Counted from the stretch's first letter, positions 50,086 through 62,763 are shown. The stretch: 64,000 nt of DNA from Argentina anserina (GCF_933775445.1 NC_065877.1:5952001-6016000); one strand, 5' to 3'. Program-made: numbers and translations. The notes: generated by a model not told the origin, from the letters alone.

Positions 50086-52218
50086 AATTTAAATGGTTCA
50101 GAATGTTACGGCAGGACAAATTTTTGATCCTTTGTACGTAGTTGCACATCACTCTTGGAAACAATCTTTTGTGAAATAAAACATTTCTTCTTTCTGGTTC
50201 CTCTTATTTCCGCCATTTTGCGATAGCAACACACTTTTTATTGCATTGTTGTTTTTCAACAATATTCAATCAAGCAAGCACACGCTGCAAGTTCTTGATC
50301 AGGCTCAAACACATAGCAGATGATCAACAGTTTGTCTTAGTCTCATTTTGGTTCTATATCCAGCTGTTTGATATCATCATCAATGGCGTAAGAAATAAGA
50401 GACTTAATAGTTCGTGTTAAACTATCGCTGCGAGGATGGATATATATTCAACTAGTGATTTAAGAAATTGATTCCCAACTCATTGTTTCTGTCAAACCAT
50501 GTTCTTACTGTGGCCACTTACAGAGTTACAGGTTATTTGAAGCTATAATTTCTGCTGTAATGTGAAATGTCTTACCTTGTATCCAAATCAAGAGCTCATT
50601 CTTTGTGGTTGTAGCTCTTGGTTTACGTTCGTCTACGTTTACCACATTGCATTTAGAGAGAAATTGAGAGGACGAAAGAAATAAGGTACTATGCTAGTTG
50701 GATTGGATATACAGCCAACCAAGAATCACAGGTTGGCCATTAACTAGCTACTTCCCTGCACTAAGCGAATAGAAAATGAAGAAAGTGAAAGCATACCCAT
50801 GCAGTACTATGAAAATGAGAACCCTTTGGGGTTTCTTTTTCTTGGTCTTGGTCATTTCTCTGAAAGGATGCTTTCGTGCGCTTTGGCACTTTCTTGGAGA
50901 TTCGTCAATTCAATCATCTCACTGTTCTTCTATTTTCACCAAGAGCATATATATAAGCACGACCAAGGAAGTGAAGGATTTTCACTTCAGCAGTCAATTT
51001 TCCATTCACTATGTGTTCCTTCACCCAAAAGTAAATAAATTATAATTTAGATAACTACAATAATTCACACCAGACCGATAAATCAACACATGAATGTTAA
51101 AATCTTTTTACTCAATTTGATTGGAAACCATCATACGATTAAACTTTTAGATCTTTGCTCTTTACCATCGTAAGGAAAGAAAATGTTTCACGACTAAAAT
51201 GTCATCATACCTTGGAAATATGGCTCATTGTAAGTTTACATCGGCTCATATCAGAAATAGAAAAACCAATAAACACAGCAAAGTTTTAACTTCTTCCAAA
51301 CAAAAATCAATAATTTGACATGGTTGAGTGTGGAGACAAAATGAGAAATCATAAAGTCCGGCTCAATCCGTAAAATCATCAGGAAAAGAACTAAAAATTC
51401 ATCCACTCACGAGTTTACCTTGTAATCTCTAACAGATTTTCTCTTCTGAAAAGATAAAATTCAAAATGGTAAAATATAAAAGAGAGAGTCCACACTCCTC
51501 AAGATTAAGGAAAATATATGTAAACGTACAAACTCTTTTATTTCTATATATCTGATAGTGTGAATAAAAAATTAATTGTTTACAAATTTTGTTAATTAAT
51601 AAAAATCACTTTTTTATAAAAAAAAATCAATGTAAACAAATATTGTTTGCTTAGCTGATTGTATCAAACAAACAAACAAATGATTATGAGACCACTAACT
51701 TTCATAATTACTGTTCATTTGTTTGATGTGATTGATTTAGCAAATGATTTTTATTTCAATTTTTATTTTACAAAAATGATTTTAATTAATTGTTTAAATT
51801 TTTAAATAATTAATATTATAAAATCACACTACTCAAAATATAAAAATAAGAGTGTACGACGATATGAACACAACTATTTTCCTAAAAATAATTAGTATTC
51901 TCTCTTGTTAAAGCAAAAAAAATACGTAGAGGGCCTGCCTGCCCTCTTCGTTTGCCAACTCTCGCTGTAACCGCCGGTAAAGATCACAACAACCCATCGA
52001 TTACCACTGTCTTCCTCTTCACAATTCTTTTACGTGCATTGTTACACCCCCACATTTCTTTTTCTTCTTTCTGTGTTTGTTTCAGGTTTGTTTTCTTGAA
52101 ATTCTGATCCTACGTCATTTCTGGGTTCGTTTTGGTTTTCCCAATTCGTATAACAACGTGGTGGATCTTGGTGGTGTGTAGGGAGAAAGAGTCAAGAACT
52201 GTAGAGGAAGAAAAAAAA
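50086..52218. other. Spacer between IMP2-like pseudogene and yippee-like gene
   Basis: Mostly very AT-rich. A short frame at 50776-51045, overlapping another at 50799-51038, has a plausible ATG but no splice, family or promoter support, and I do not call it a gene. 51500-51910 is A/T-rich with no recognisable ends. From about 51.93 kb pyrimidine-rich sequence probably marks the yippee promoter and leader. Confidence 0.4.
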
Positions 52219-54235
52219 ATGGGAAGGTTGTTTCTGCTGTCTCTTGAAGGACATGTCTATAGCTGCAAGCACTGCAGAACCCATCTTGCTCTTGCTGATG
52301 ACATTCTCTCTAGGGTAATGAATTCTCATTCTCTGATGCTTTTTTTCGGTATTGGTTCTTGTGTTGAATGTGTGTAGTGAATAGTGATTGTTGTGATCTA
52401 TGTGTCGCATACTTGCATTTGATGTGAATCATGTAATTGTGGGATTAGATTGTTTGCATGAAAAGTTGGTTTTAGTGGGTTTGTTTTTTTATGGCTATAT
52501 AAAGAAAGAAACTGACTTAAGTGACTTTAGTGTTGATTTGTATAAAGATATTGAGGGAGGCATTGTTTTAGATTACCATTGATTCAGGTTAGGGTGGTGA
52601 AATCTTGGTTGATTCTGTGGGTTCATTGCCTTGACTGCATTGTAGGATTTCATTTCCAAATTATGTTACTTGCTGGTCAGAATTAACTTTGGAATCTTGT
52701 TAAAATCTTTTCTCTATTGCTTAGTTACCATAGAATGTAATTACCCAATCACACTATGAGAATTAATTTGCTGGGGGATAGTGGGTTATCTGTAGTTCAC
52801 GCTAAAAGTTGGTCCAAAGGTTCTCTTGATCACTTTTTCCTATTTTAATTGTTGAGTTCTGACTGATATATGACCTGGTTTCAATGTTCACTAAAATAGT
52901 AAAACTAGATTGACATGTTTGCTTTAGAAATAATAAAATACTAAAACTAGATCAACATGTTGGCTTTGGAAATAATAAGATGAATTCTTCTCAAAAGTTA
53001 GTCATTCTCGATCTTTCGGAAACTTCAGAGGTTATGTTTGTGTTAGCTTCTTACCTGTTGATTTTCCTGCTTGATGTCAATTCGACTCTGCTTAATTGTA
53101 ATTAGTCAGAGTTCTGATCACCCCCACCACAAACACTCACACACACAGGTTATTTCTCTCAGTATTTCAAATAATTTCATTTTCATGTTACATTTCTCTA
53201 ATTCTTGCTCGTGGTCCTTGTTATTATTCTGAATGTTCAATGCTTGATATGAGCAATGACAGAAATATTTTCTAACACTGATTTTCCTTTGTTCCAGTCG
53301 TTTCACTGCAGGCATGGAAGGGCTTATCTTTTTGATAATGTGTGAGTATTGAATGAAATCTGAGCATGCCTTATATCTACCTGTTTTCTTTGATTAAGTC
53401 ATGAATTGTGGTTCTTCTCATTCAGAGACTAATGGAACGACTTTGAAGCTGTGATGTAAAATGTTGCTACTTAGGCCAAATAGAAATCCCTCCCGCATTA
53501 AAATTTTGAGTTTTTAACTCTTGAGTACCAAAAAGAGAAATAGCACGAAATTATGTCACTGTCATTGTACCAGTTCATCGTATGAGCTTTTTCCATTTAG
53601 ATATTACTGGTTTACTTCCTGGCTCTCCCATGAAGATGCAGCTGAGCCATGTACTGTTTGTCTCTGTCACATTTTCATTTACTTTCATCCTCTGGCAGGC
53701 TTTTGCATAAAATATACTCATACAGCTTGCCTATTTGAATGCATCCACTAACCTTTTGCTTGTCCAACGTATGGCAGTGTAAATGTCACTGATGGAGAGA
53801 AAGAAGAGCGGATCATGATAACAGGACTGCATACTGTTGTTGACATCTTCTGTGTTTCATGTGGCTCAATTGTGGGCTGGAAATATGTATGATGATCCAA
53901 TTGAATATTTAATTTGTTGTATCAGACCCAAACAGAAAAGAATAATCTATAATACTGTAGTTCTTATTACCAGAGGTGATTGTACTGAACTTTTGCAATT
54001 TGGTTATCTTTTCAGGAGGCTGCTCATGAGAAAAGCCAGAAGTACAAGGAAGGGAAATTTATCCTTGAGAGGTAAGATAAAATAAATAAATATGGTATAA
54101 GGGATTGAATTTGTATGTTCTTGGAATGAATTGTTTTTGTTGTTGAACAGATTCAAGATTCTGGGTCCTGATGGAAGTCACTACTTGATAGCCCCGGAAG
54201 CTCAGTTTGGTGGAAGTGATGTTGAGGAGGCTTGA
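52219..54235 (+). CDS. Yippee-like zinc-binding protein
   Basis: Five exons: 52219-52314, 53298-53341, 53778-53886, 54016-54071 and 54151-54235, giving 129 residues. The yippee fold is defined by two CxxC pairs exactly 52 residues apart. Here they are C16-C19 (CKHC) and C72-C75 (CVSC), with 52 residues between C19 and C72. Other conserved phrases are [27 protein letters not shown] and [23 protein letters not shown]. In animals yippee-like proteins take part in an E3 ligase assembly; the role in plants is largely unknown. No targeting signal. An upstream ATG lies in the leader, but the family start ([11 protein letters not shown]) fixes 52219. Confidence 0.94.
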
Positions 54236-55018
54236 TTTATCATTCGTTAACAAATTGCACAATAATAATGTATATTCTTTAGGACACTATGCTATCTAGA
54301 TGGGATTCTTCTTATTCCATTGGTAGACGTGATGACATTCTTTGCAATTGTTGTATAAATTGTTGTAGAACATGGCAATTTTCGATTTAGTAGTTGGTCA
54401 TCCATATATCGGGAAGAGCTCCGTTTCTGATATTCTGCTGCATCTTCTGCATTTTTTTTTTCTGTTTTTCTTTTTCACTTTGGCATGTTAAAATTATGCT
54501 TAGACTGTTAGACATGCTTACTTTGGTTCAAGCTCCCACAGATTTTTAACTGATGCAGGCAGCATTTCTATCTGCGTATGCTGATATGCAGGGAACGCAT
54601 ATGAAGTTAATCATTCTCTGAAATGCAGAGATTATATAGAGCCTTGGCCTGTTATCTCACATGCTGACTCTTTACTGCTGTTCACATTGGAGGTGAGTCA
54701 ATCTCATCTAATGCGAACATAATTCTCAATTCTTAAAGTCCACCTTATGAACTGATTTTTCAATTCTGCTTATAAATGTAAAAGGGATCAATATTGCAAA
54801 ATTGCAGTAGTGCTTATAGAAAAGAGATGGATTGCAATTGAGCATTAAAAGCTTGGCTGCTAGAGTCACGTATCCATGGTCTCAGGAGTATGAACATGGT
54901 ATAACCCGTATAATAGAACAGAGCAGAACTTTTATTTTTATTTTTATTTTAAAAGAGGATCAAAGGGTAAACGAAAATAGAACAAAACTTCAGCCAAGGT
55001 AAAGTAGTCTGTTGTAGG
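54236..55018. other. Yippee 3' UTR and spacer
   Basis: Likely 3' UTR to about 54.5 kb, then unassigned AT-rich DNA. Nothing further seen. Confidence 0.4.
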
Positions 55019-55855
55019 AGAAATTATTATGTATACCCCGGGCACACTGCTAAGATGGTGTCCCGGCTAATCACATTTGACATTTGGTGTTTTTTGCACA
55101 TCACCCATATTAGTTAACGCCCAAATTAACGATATTGAGGTCTGTTTAAAGGTGGGAAAGATGAACCCAGGTCTCTTCCTGATTCAAATCAGATCAAGAA
55201 GGAACATATATCATTCATCAATTCTCATAAGTCTCAGATCTATTATCATCGTAATAAACCAGTATAAAAGATAATCATCAACCAACCTCTCAGTCTGTTA
55301 AGAATTCCTCTTAATTTTCCTCCGATCAGCAAGACTCCTTAATTCAATTTACGCAGATGGCTTCAAGTGTTCTACCTAGAATGAAGCTAGGGGTCGTATA
55401 GTGACTTCAATCATTAATTTTTTTTTCTCATTCCATATCTTATTTGAATGTTCAGTTTTGTATTTAATGGGCATCAAACATTGCTTTTAATTTCTTTGTT
55501 AGCTCTAATGATCCGGTCTCAATATCCATGATTATGAGATATGGGTTGTTTGCAATACATGGGTCTTTAGGTGAGAATCGTGAGTATATCTTTCACTTTT
55601 AGTGGAGTGAAAAATTCATGCTAGATGGATGATGAAGGAGAACAACCCAGTATACATAATGGGTCACAAGTTTGGGATCAGATCTGGGTGTGAAGATGAA
55701 GAACAACCATTGCAGAATGTAGAATGCATAATTCGTAATACAAAAAGACGGAGTTAGCACCCCCATAGACAACTCAGCTTTGTGTTGCATGTGTCCGTTT
55801 TTAAATGGTCCAAGATACCATCTCAGCAATGTGGCCGGTACATACAATAATTTCT
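55019..55855. mobile_element. TIR element of unknown superfamily
   Basis: 837 bases. The left end reads AGAAATTATTATGTATACCC and the right end read inward AGAAATTATTGTATGTACC. The similarity continues for about 45 bases (both have CACATTGCT/CACACTGCT then AAGATGG/GAGATGG). No convincing target duplication. The element near 60603-60813 carries a loosely similar end (AATTATTTTGTGTACCC). Confidence 0.55.
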
Positions 55856-56696
55856 CGTGTAGTAGCCGCATTCCTTCTGATTGACGCCATCTTGGATATG
55901 TAAACTATCTCATATGGCCAAATGCCCATATCTGCCAAGATGCCAAGCTGCAAATGATAATTCTTTCTTCAAAAAAAAAAAAACAAATGGAAATAAGATG
56001 ATATTATCGTGTTAACACCAAAATCCAACTTTTTTCTTAAATTAATTTTGCTTTACAAGTACCTCAGCTGGAAGGGACGAGCGTTGGAGCATAAGCCAAC
56101 GTTCACCAAATATATGGTATGTCACGCTACCTCCCATCTTAACTCGATTTCATTAATGGCCGAAAGTTGTCATTTCTTTTCTTCTTTGATTTTGATGTTG
56201 TAACTTTTGTAGTCTCATATGGTAACATGATACTTCATTTTGCACAAAGGAAGATCGATGATCTACTTGCAAATTATCATGGATCAAAGTCATCAAACAC
56301 ACAGCTAGTACGTACATGTTAAAAAGAAGTGAGGATGTGGACATGCAGGTTCTTCTGGTTTTGTCTAATGTTTTGTGGGGAGTGATTGGAATAAGATTCC
56401 AGCCATCCCTACCTCAGTCACCGATTTCATATCTCTGAAAGTGGATTTGTTTTGCTTGTGCTACTTCTTTCAGAGTTAAAAATAGCTAGTATGGCAATAA
56501 TGTATTCCAAAGGCCAACTCCGGTGACCCTTTTGGTTATAATACTGATACACAAAGGAACATGGTATGATACTTTAGAGTTTATATTTCAAAGTAAAGGC
56601 ATTTAAGGTTCCTCTTTAGTCTTTACACATGAGGTGGGGGGAAGAGTACAACACGAAAAGAAAAGAGAGATCGCAGTGGCAGCAGCAAGCTCGGCA
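55856..56696. other. Spacer upstream of the ITPK1-like gene
   Basis: AT-rich DNA of about 0.8 kb with no recognised feature apart from the ITPK promoter at its end. A poly-A run lies at about 55971-55983. Confidence 0.4.
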
Positions 56697-56704
56697 TATA
56701 TATA
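56697..56704 (+). promoter_or_regulatory. TATA box of the ITPK1-like gene
   Basis: TATATATA, about 57 bases before the first in-frame upstream ATG (56754) and about 215 before the downstream ATG (56913). The position fits transcription starting near 56730, upstream of the ancestral start codon. Confidence 0.6.
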
Positions 56705-56753
56705 GTCTGCGAGTTTGAGGTTCCATGCACGCACCCATCTCTCTCATATACCC

Positions 56754-56880
56754 AATGCAATCTGTGTTTGAAGAGAAAAACGAAATGTCCAACAGCAATG
56801 GGAGTCTCCAGTCACACCGCATCGGCTATACCTTCGCTCCCAAGAAAGAACTGACTGTCATCACACATTCACACCGTCGC
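56754..56880 (+). pseudogene. Frameshifted N-terminal part of the ITPK1-like gene
   Basis: ATGs at 56754 and 56784 share a frame that gives SHRIGYTFAPKKELTVIT, matching the ITPK1 N-terminus (RVGYALPPKK type), then runs into a stop about 8 codons later. The expected continuation (PSLISHAQQNGIDMVAVD) is present in another frame from 56875. The break is an 8-base quasi-duplication, TCACACAT then TCACACCG at 56861-56876; one copy fewer would keep the frame. As written, a protein from these ATGs is about 32-42 residues. Confidence 0.75.
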
Positions 56881-56912
56881 TGATCAGCCATGCTCAACAA
56901 AACGGAATCGAT

Positions 56913-57755
56913 ATGGTCGCTGTCGATTCTAGCAAGCCCCTAACTGAACAGGGCCCCTTCGACTGCATCATGCACAAGCTCTACGACGACCAATGGAATC
57001 AAGAGTTGAAGGAGCTCTCCTCTCTCTATCCCCACACCATCATCCTCGACCCGCCCGAATGCATTGCCCGCCTCCACAACCGAGTATTCATGCTCGACGT
57101 CATCAACAATGTGAATGCGCCCCAGGCGGAGTACGTCGGCATCCCCAAGCAGCTCCTCGTCCACGATTCAGCCGAGTTGGAATCTGATGATCTAGGGCTG
57201 AAGTTTCCGGTGATTGCCAAGCCGTTGCTGGACAATGGCAGTGACAAGTCGCACCAAATGTGTATATTTTTCAGCTCCGAGGGTTTGAAGAAGGTCGAAA
57301 CCCCTATTCTACTGCAGGAGTTTGTCAACCACGGAGGGATCATCTTCAAGGTGTATGTCATTGGAGATTACACTGAGTGTGTCAAGCGCCAGTCGCTGCC
57401 CGATATCTCCGACGAGCAGCTCACCAAAATGGCCGCAGATGTGATGCCTTTCTCGCAGATTTCTAATGAAGAAATTGACATTGAGGGTGTTGAGATGCCG
57501 CCACCTGGGTTAGTCGAGGAGCTGGCCAAGGCCATAAGGGATGGCCTAAAACTCAATTTCTTCAACTTTGATATTATCAGGGATATCAAGAACATACACA
57601 ACTATTATGTTATTGACATCAATTACCTCCCTGGTTATGCAAAACTCCACAACTTCGAGCACCCTTTAGTAGACTTTTTCTTAGCTGTACTTTCCAAGAA
57701 GTCGTCTCAGTCTCAGTCTCAGCTTGAACAAGGAGAGGAAGCTAATCCAGAATGA
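56913..57755 (+). CDS. ITPK1: Inositol-tetrakisphosphate 1-kinase (ITPK1-like), N-terminally shortened
   Basis: Single exon of 280 residues from ATG 56913; ITPK1 homologues are usually about 310-350 and also intronless. The ATP-grasp core is intact: ATP-binding K103 in PVIAKPL, substrate-loop DKSH (111-114), hinge QEFVNHGG (135-142), KRQSLPD (158-164), and the metal-binding NFD (D220) and DINYLPGY (D235, N237). It would phosphorylate inositol phosphates on the route to InsP6 and pyrophosphates, in the cytosol or nucleus. About 35-40 N-terminal residues of the inositol-binding half are out of frame upstream. The downstream ATG would skip them, and RNA from the TATA box would have two upstream ATGs before it. 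It is either a recently damaged gene or one using a shortened start. The coding part shows no other lesion. Confidence 0.8.
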   Translation: MVAVDSSKPLTEQGPFDCIMHKLYDDQWNQELKELSSLYPHTIILDPPECIARLHNRVFMLDVINNVNAPQAEYVGIPKQLLVHDSAELESDDLGLKFPVIAKPLLDNGSDKSHQMCIFFSSEGLKKVETPILLQEFVNHGGIIFKVYVIGDYTECVKRQSLPDISDEQLTKMAADVMPFSQISNEEIDIEGVEMPPPGLVEELAKAIRDGLKLNFFNFDIIRDIKNIHNYYVIDINYLPGYAKLHNFEHPLVDFFLAVLSKKSSQSQSQLEQGEEANPE

Positions 57756-59057
57756 AGATCGATATCGATCCCGGCCAGGTAGCTAGAGTCGTGGGGGTCT
57801 GTTTTCAAGCCGACACATGCATCCCTCTTACTGCCGGTCGGTTTTAATTTGTATTTGTAATTGACGTCAAATTAAAATTTAAACATAATTATGTGAACTG
57901 GGTGGAAATTGAAAGAACAATATGCGTGTGTTTTCTCAATACAAGCTTGATTTGTTGGGTCTATATCTAAAGTTAGGAGATGAACACTGGATCTCCTTTT
58001 CATTGAAACAAGGTGCATCTCTTTTTATTGAATGAAAATCATTGAGCTGCCAACCTGACCCTAATTGAAATGTCTGAAGAAACTGTGATTAATTTGTGCA
58101 AAAAGAGCGCTGCGCGCATGGTCTAAATTTAACGTTTAGAATGCACTTCCGCCTCTGGCTTATAAATCCATCGTTGAAACCTTAGCAATTAGGGTTCATG
58201 CTATGGAATCTAGGTACGTACGCGCAATATTCTTATTTGATTCCTTCCCGAAGAAGATGGAACTTCCTCCACGGTTTCATAAGTTGCCATAAGAGTGACA
58301 AGACGTCTGAGTATTGTTGCATTATTGAGTCTGTAATTATATTGTCTTGCTTCGATCTTCCGTCTTCGATAATCAAGTTGCTAATATAGACTCATCTTGG
58401 TATGATCCATCCATTTCATTGGTCAAACGTTCCTCACATGCAGATCGATCAACTTAAGTAGATGTAATTAATCTAAATTAAAACAAAACATGTACGTAGA
58501 CTTCTAGATCGAGGGAGTACTAGGCTCACAGCCTCACCTAGTTGCACTCACTTGCGTATATATGACCCACGTACTCAGTTTTTTGATAGATACTAAAAAA
58601 ACTGAGTACGTAATTTCTCATTGTTTTTTAACAGTAAAGTTACCAATACGACAATACCCAAAAAATAAAACTGTTTGTAGATGTATTTTGTTCCTTCTGT
58701 ACCCCTAGTAATGTACGTATGCATGTCTCATGCATTGCTTTTCCACAATGACTGTTGTGGTATCACTAGCACCTTCAAGATGGTTCGTACGCGTGTTCCT
58801 CACATTACCGACACTAGTAGAAAGCCAGAAATAACTAGAGAAATGATACAAATATTGAAGGCCGGCCCAGTTATTGAATTAGGCATGAGTGCATGCATGG
58901 AGAGAGATATAATTAAGGAGTGTTCTATGAAACATCTAATACGTCCGGTTGTTTTTCGATCTTTACATATAGACGCTTGATTAATGATTGCCTTTAAATC
59001 TATTTGGTTCAAGGCCGGCAAGAACCAGGTACGTATCAGTTTCTTGAGTCATTAAAT

Positions 59058-59171
59058 AAACTGATAATCTAGTTTAAGCCTGCCCATCTGTGAACTTTTT
59101 CTTCAGTTTCTTGAGTTATTAAATGTATTCTTGATGAGTTAATCATCAAGCTTAAACTAGATTATCAGTTT
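59058..59171. repeat. Perfect 22-bp inverted repeat with flanking direct repeats
   Basis: Arms 59058-59079 (AAACTGATAATCTAG then TTTAAGC) and 59150-59171 are exact reverse complements with a 70-base loop. The word CAGTTTCTTGAGT recurs at about 59038, 59104 and 59167, before, inside and after the dyad. Confidence 0.85.
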
Positions 59172-60602
59172 CTTGAGTCTAAAGCGGATCTAGAAAATTT
59201 TCACAGCTAAAGCAATTAAATATTTACAAATAATAGTAAAAGTCACTTAGAAAATGTCAATTCAATAAGGGAAAAAGAAAATTAAGACGGTACATGCATC
59301 AATCAATTGCACTTCATGTATATACGGGTTTTTCCGTCTTCTAGCATTTGAATTAAATTATCAAATTAAAATTCAAAAAAAAATCAAACAATGATCTTAA
59401 ACAACAAATAATATTCTCTTAACTCTATCAAATCCACTTGTAATAGCGCTCAAAAAGCATGAATAATATTAACCCCTAGAGTCAAGGGTTTGTTTCCTTT
59501 GAAACGACCTCATTTAATCTCTCATTAATTATAAAATGAGGATCTTAAATGACATCATTTTGAGTTGTATGTGATCAAAAAAATATTAAAACTGACTCCT
59601 GCCGGTCTTCTTCCCCATATCTTGCCCATTTTACATGGCAGATCTGCAGCCAAACCTATATAAACCAAGGTAAATAACAGAACTCAGCCTAGGCACTTAC
59701 CTAATCTGGCCTGTATGTGAATCCGCCCCTGGTCTAAAGCCATCGCTCTCTGAACCTTTGTGTATTGATTTATATTTTAATTTTGCTCATCTTCGTCAAA
59801 ACACCAGATCGACTGTTCTTATCTTAATTAATTTATTGTGTTTGTTTTAAAATTTCTTTCATAGTGCTGCACATGATTTATAATTTTTGATGGCAGAACT
59901 ACGTGATTGATACTTTAAGAAGAGCTCGATCAGTGCATGCAGCGTAGAAGCTCACTTTGGCAATATGGTTCCATACAGTCAGGAATATATTGGTATACCG
60001 GTAGATATTATTTGTGATCTGATTTGATTATGTAATTTGGTATAAATTCAGGTGGAAAATTATGCATCTAAAATCCCCCCAAAAAAAAATCTAATCATCA
60101 AGTTTTCATGATGATCATCCCACCTGTAATTATATATCTGTTGTTATTAATATCTGCATGCCTAGCCAGAGAGAATTGCTTCATGTGCTGTGGACCTCTG
60201 TGTTGTATACATCCTTGGCTTCCTATCTCTTATATATTCTCTCGGTCCAGTGATTACTTGTGTTTCATCTTGCAAAATTCTATTCCCTAACGGTGACAGG
60301 AACTGGGTCCTAAAGCACGAAGGAGTATGTGACTCGAACACTCGGCGTGACATATGACCTACTACAAAGATAATTTTGAGACCAAGATTTCTTTGGTCCT
60401 GTTTATAAAGACAATTTTTTTTGGAATATCATTATTGAAACCAAACCAAAAATCAATGTTATCCCGGTCGTATGCAAATTTCTTACTTTCATGTATTCAA
60501 TCATCCAGCCTTTACATTGAAAGTTTGTAGATTCATTCGAGAGTAAATGTAGTCTGCTAATTCTTATAAACAAATGTTTACCAATACTAATATCTTAATG
60601 AG

Positions 60603-60813
60603 CAATTATTTTGTGTACCCGCCACATTACGTAACACTATCATGTGGTGTACTCAACTAATCATATTATGCTATGATATAATTAACATACACGCGGTGAA
60701 TAAAAAATTATTTACATATAATAATCAATTAGAAACAATTACAGTAAAAAATGGACCAATAATATTAAGCGATACGCCACATGTGATATGTGTCGAGTAC
60801 ATATAATAATTTA
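60603..60813. repeat. MITE-like terminal inverted repeats
   Basis: Left end AATTATTTTGTGTACCCGCC; the right end read inward is AAATTATTATATGTACTCG then CACAT. Imperfect over about 35 bases; no target duplication established. Confidence 0.4.
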
Positions 60814-62763
60814 TCTATTTGAGAGTAAAAAATCGAATACTTATTAATGACTGTTGTTAAAATATACGATGTCAAACTTTGGTATGACCCATCTCCAAGC
60901 GATATTTTTCACACATGTACCGGAGTATTTTACAGCATAAGCCCCACTTACAACATAACATGATTCCAATTTCCACTTGACTAATTCTATTACGTGGACT
61001 CTCTCCTTTGTATTCATATTCGTATAAGGAAGTAAGGAACCATACCTGAACCAATGGGCCATCACCCTTGTGTTACTAGCCAATCAAAACCAAAGCTGGC
61101 CAAATTTGAATTACACGGTTTCCAAGGGAGTTGAGGCCCGGCCAATGGCAGTCCCTCCTCCTCCCCCTTTTAGGCTGTTTCCGACCAAAAAAGCAGAGCC
61201 CTCCGATGAGAGGAAGGGGAGTAGATAATCTCGAGGAATGGCCTCCACGTTCAAAATCTCCCATGAAGCATTTTTTATACGACAAACTTTTAATTAAAAT
61301 TCCTCTCCAAACGACAAGTCAACTGGTCAAAGAAGCGCCCAGGCATGTGCGCTGTTTTGAATCTCATTTCCAGAATCAGGCCGGTGGTATCACTTAATTA
61401 CGATATTACCATTATGCCACAAAATTAATCAGTCTGCTTCGAATTTGATCAACTTCTTCTTGGTTCTTCATGCAAGGTGGCATTCGATGTGTGTGTTTGG
61501 GATTTGAAAATGTTATCTGTGAGGTTTCTGAGGTTGCAAGCCATCAAGTATTGTAACTTGTATGGAAGTTTCAATCTTTAATGTATTTGTCAAGTTATCG
61601 AAAAAAATGTATTTGTCAAGGAGTATGATCAACATAAATGTAGAAAGGGTCATATGATGCACTTGTTTATCATCAACTAGTAATGTGTAGCTATTAATTT
61701 GATCAGTTTCCGTTTTAAAATCTAATTTTGAAGACAATTAAGGTCTTTTCAATAAGGTATTTGAATGTGTATACAATACCTAATGTCACAATATGGTTAG
61801 TAGCTAGATCTTTATTGATTGATAATGAGCTAATTAACATGTTAAAATATGTGTGATTAGTGTGAACTCTTGTAAATAACACAACTATAACATATGAGTC
61901 ATTGTTGTCGTTTATACTATCATTTACAAAGTCTTGAGTTAAAATGGTTTACAATTACACATTTACACATTGTATTGATATGATTGGTATTATCCTACAC
62001 AATGAATTGGTGTTATCTTCAAAGCTTAATTGATTAAATGAAAAATGAGATAATAGAATTGGGCATTAACATTTTAATTATTGTCAACTTATATATATAT
62101 ATATATTTGAGAACGTTTCTATTATAAGTTTTTATACATGTTTTGAAATTTACATTTTTTAAATAAATAATACACTACGAACATCAAAAACTAGAATGAC
62201 ATTCATACTTATCGATAAAGACATTAATTTTGGTCGTAATGAGCTCATACGAACCAATATTTCACTAGTTGAACACACAAATTCAACTCTCATACGCATG
62301 CACCTAGCAACAAAACCTTTCACATGCATATCATGAACTTCACGTCCAAAAATTGTCATCACAAAGCCAACCATTGCTTACAAAATACAAACTTGCCACA
62401 AATGATTAACAAAGGGCCACGTCTAGAACACAACGAATGGCATTCTCGTGATTATCGTCCCATCTCCACCCTTGTCTTCAAAATTTCCATATCGATCAAA
62501 CATTTAAAGCCCTCTGCTTCTCAACTCAATGAACTCATCAGTCATTTTGTTTTCAAAATCTATGAATGCTTCCAAAAGCTGAGACGGTGTTCTTTGGTCC
62601 GCCCATTTTTGTCACACCAATCACTCTTCTTAATACTACAAAACCCAGCACCTGGAATCCACGCCTCCTCTGTCTCCTCCATAACCAAACAAAGCTAGCT
62701 TCACTCTTCTTCTACCTCTCTCGGTGTTGATTGCTTTGCTTTGCTTGTACTGACTGGGCTGAA

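Larger units (their letters stand above)
57756..62763. other. Five-kilobase spacer before the BPP-like gene
   Basis: ITPK 3' UTR up to about 58.0 kb, then AT-rich DNA with no supported gene. It contains a perfect 22-bp dyad at 59058-59171, a MITE-like pair of ends at 60603-60813 and a short direct repeat (ATGTATTTGTCAAG) near 61577-61620. An open frame at 58681-58980 has no recognisable family. The last 200 bases (62.55-62.76 kb) are pyrimidine-rich and likely the BPP leader. Confidence 0.4.

Noticed and set aside
50776..51045. Two overlapping open frames with hydrophobic N-termini
   Set aside because: No splice sites, promoter or recognisable family; the overlap of two equal frames suggests chance.
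58681..58980. Open frame of about 100 codons
   Set aside because: Composition and context are not gene-like and I see no family signature.
62324..62698. Open frame of about 124 codons just before the BPP-like gene
   Set aside because: It lies in the probable promoter or leader of that gene and has no family features.
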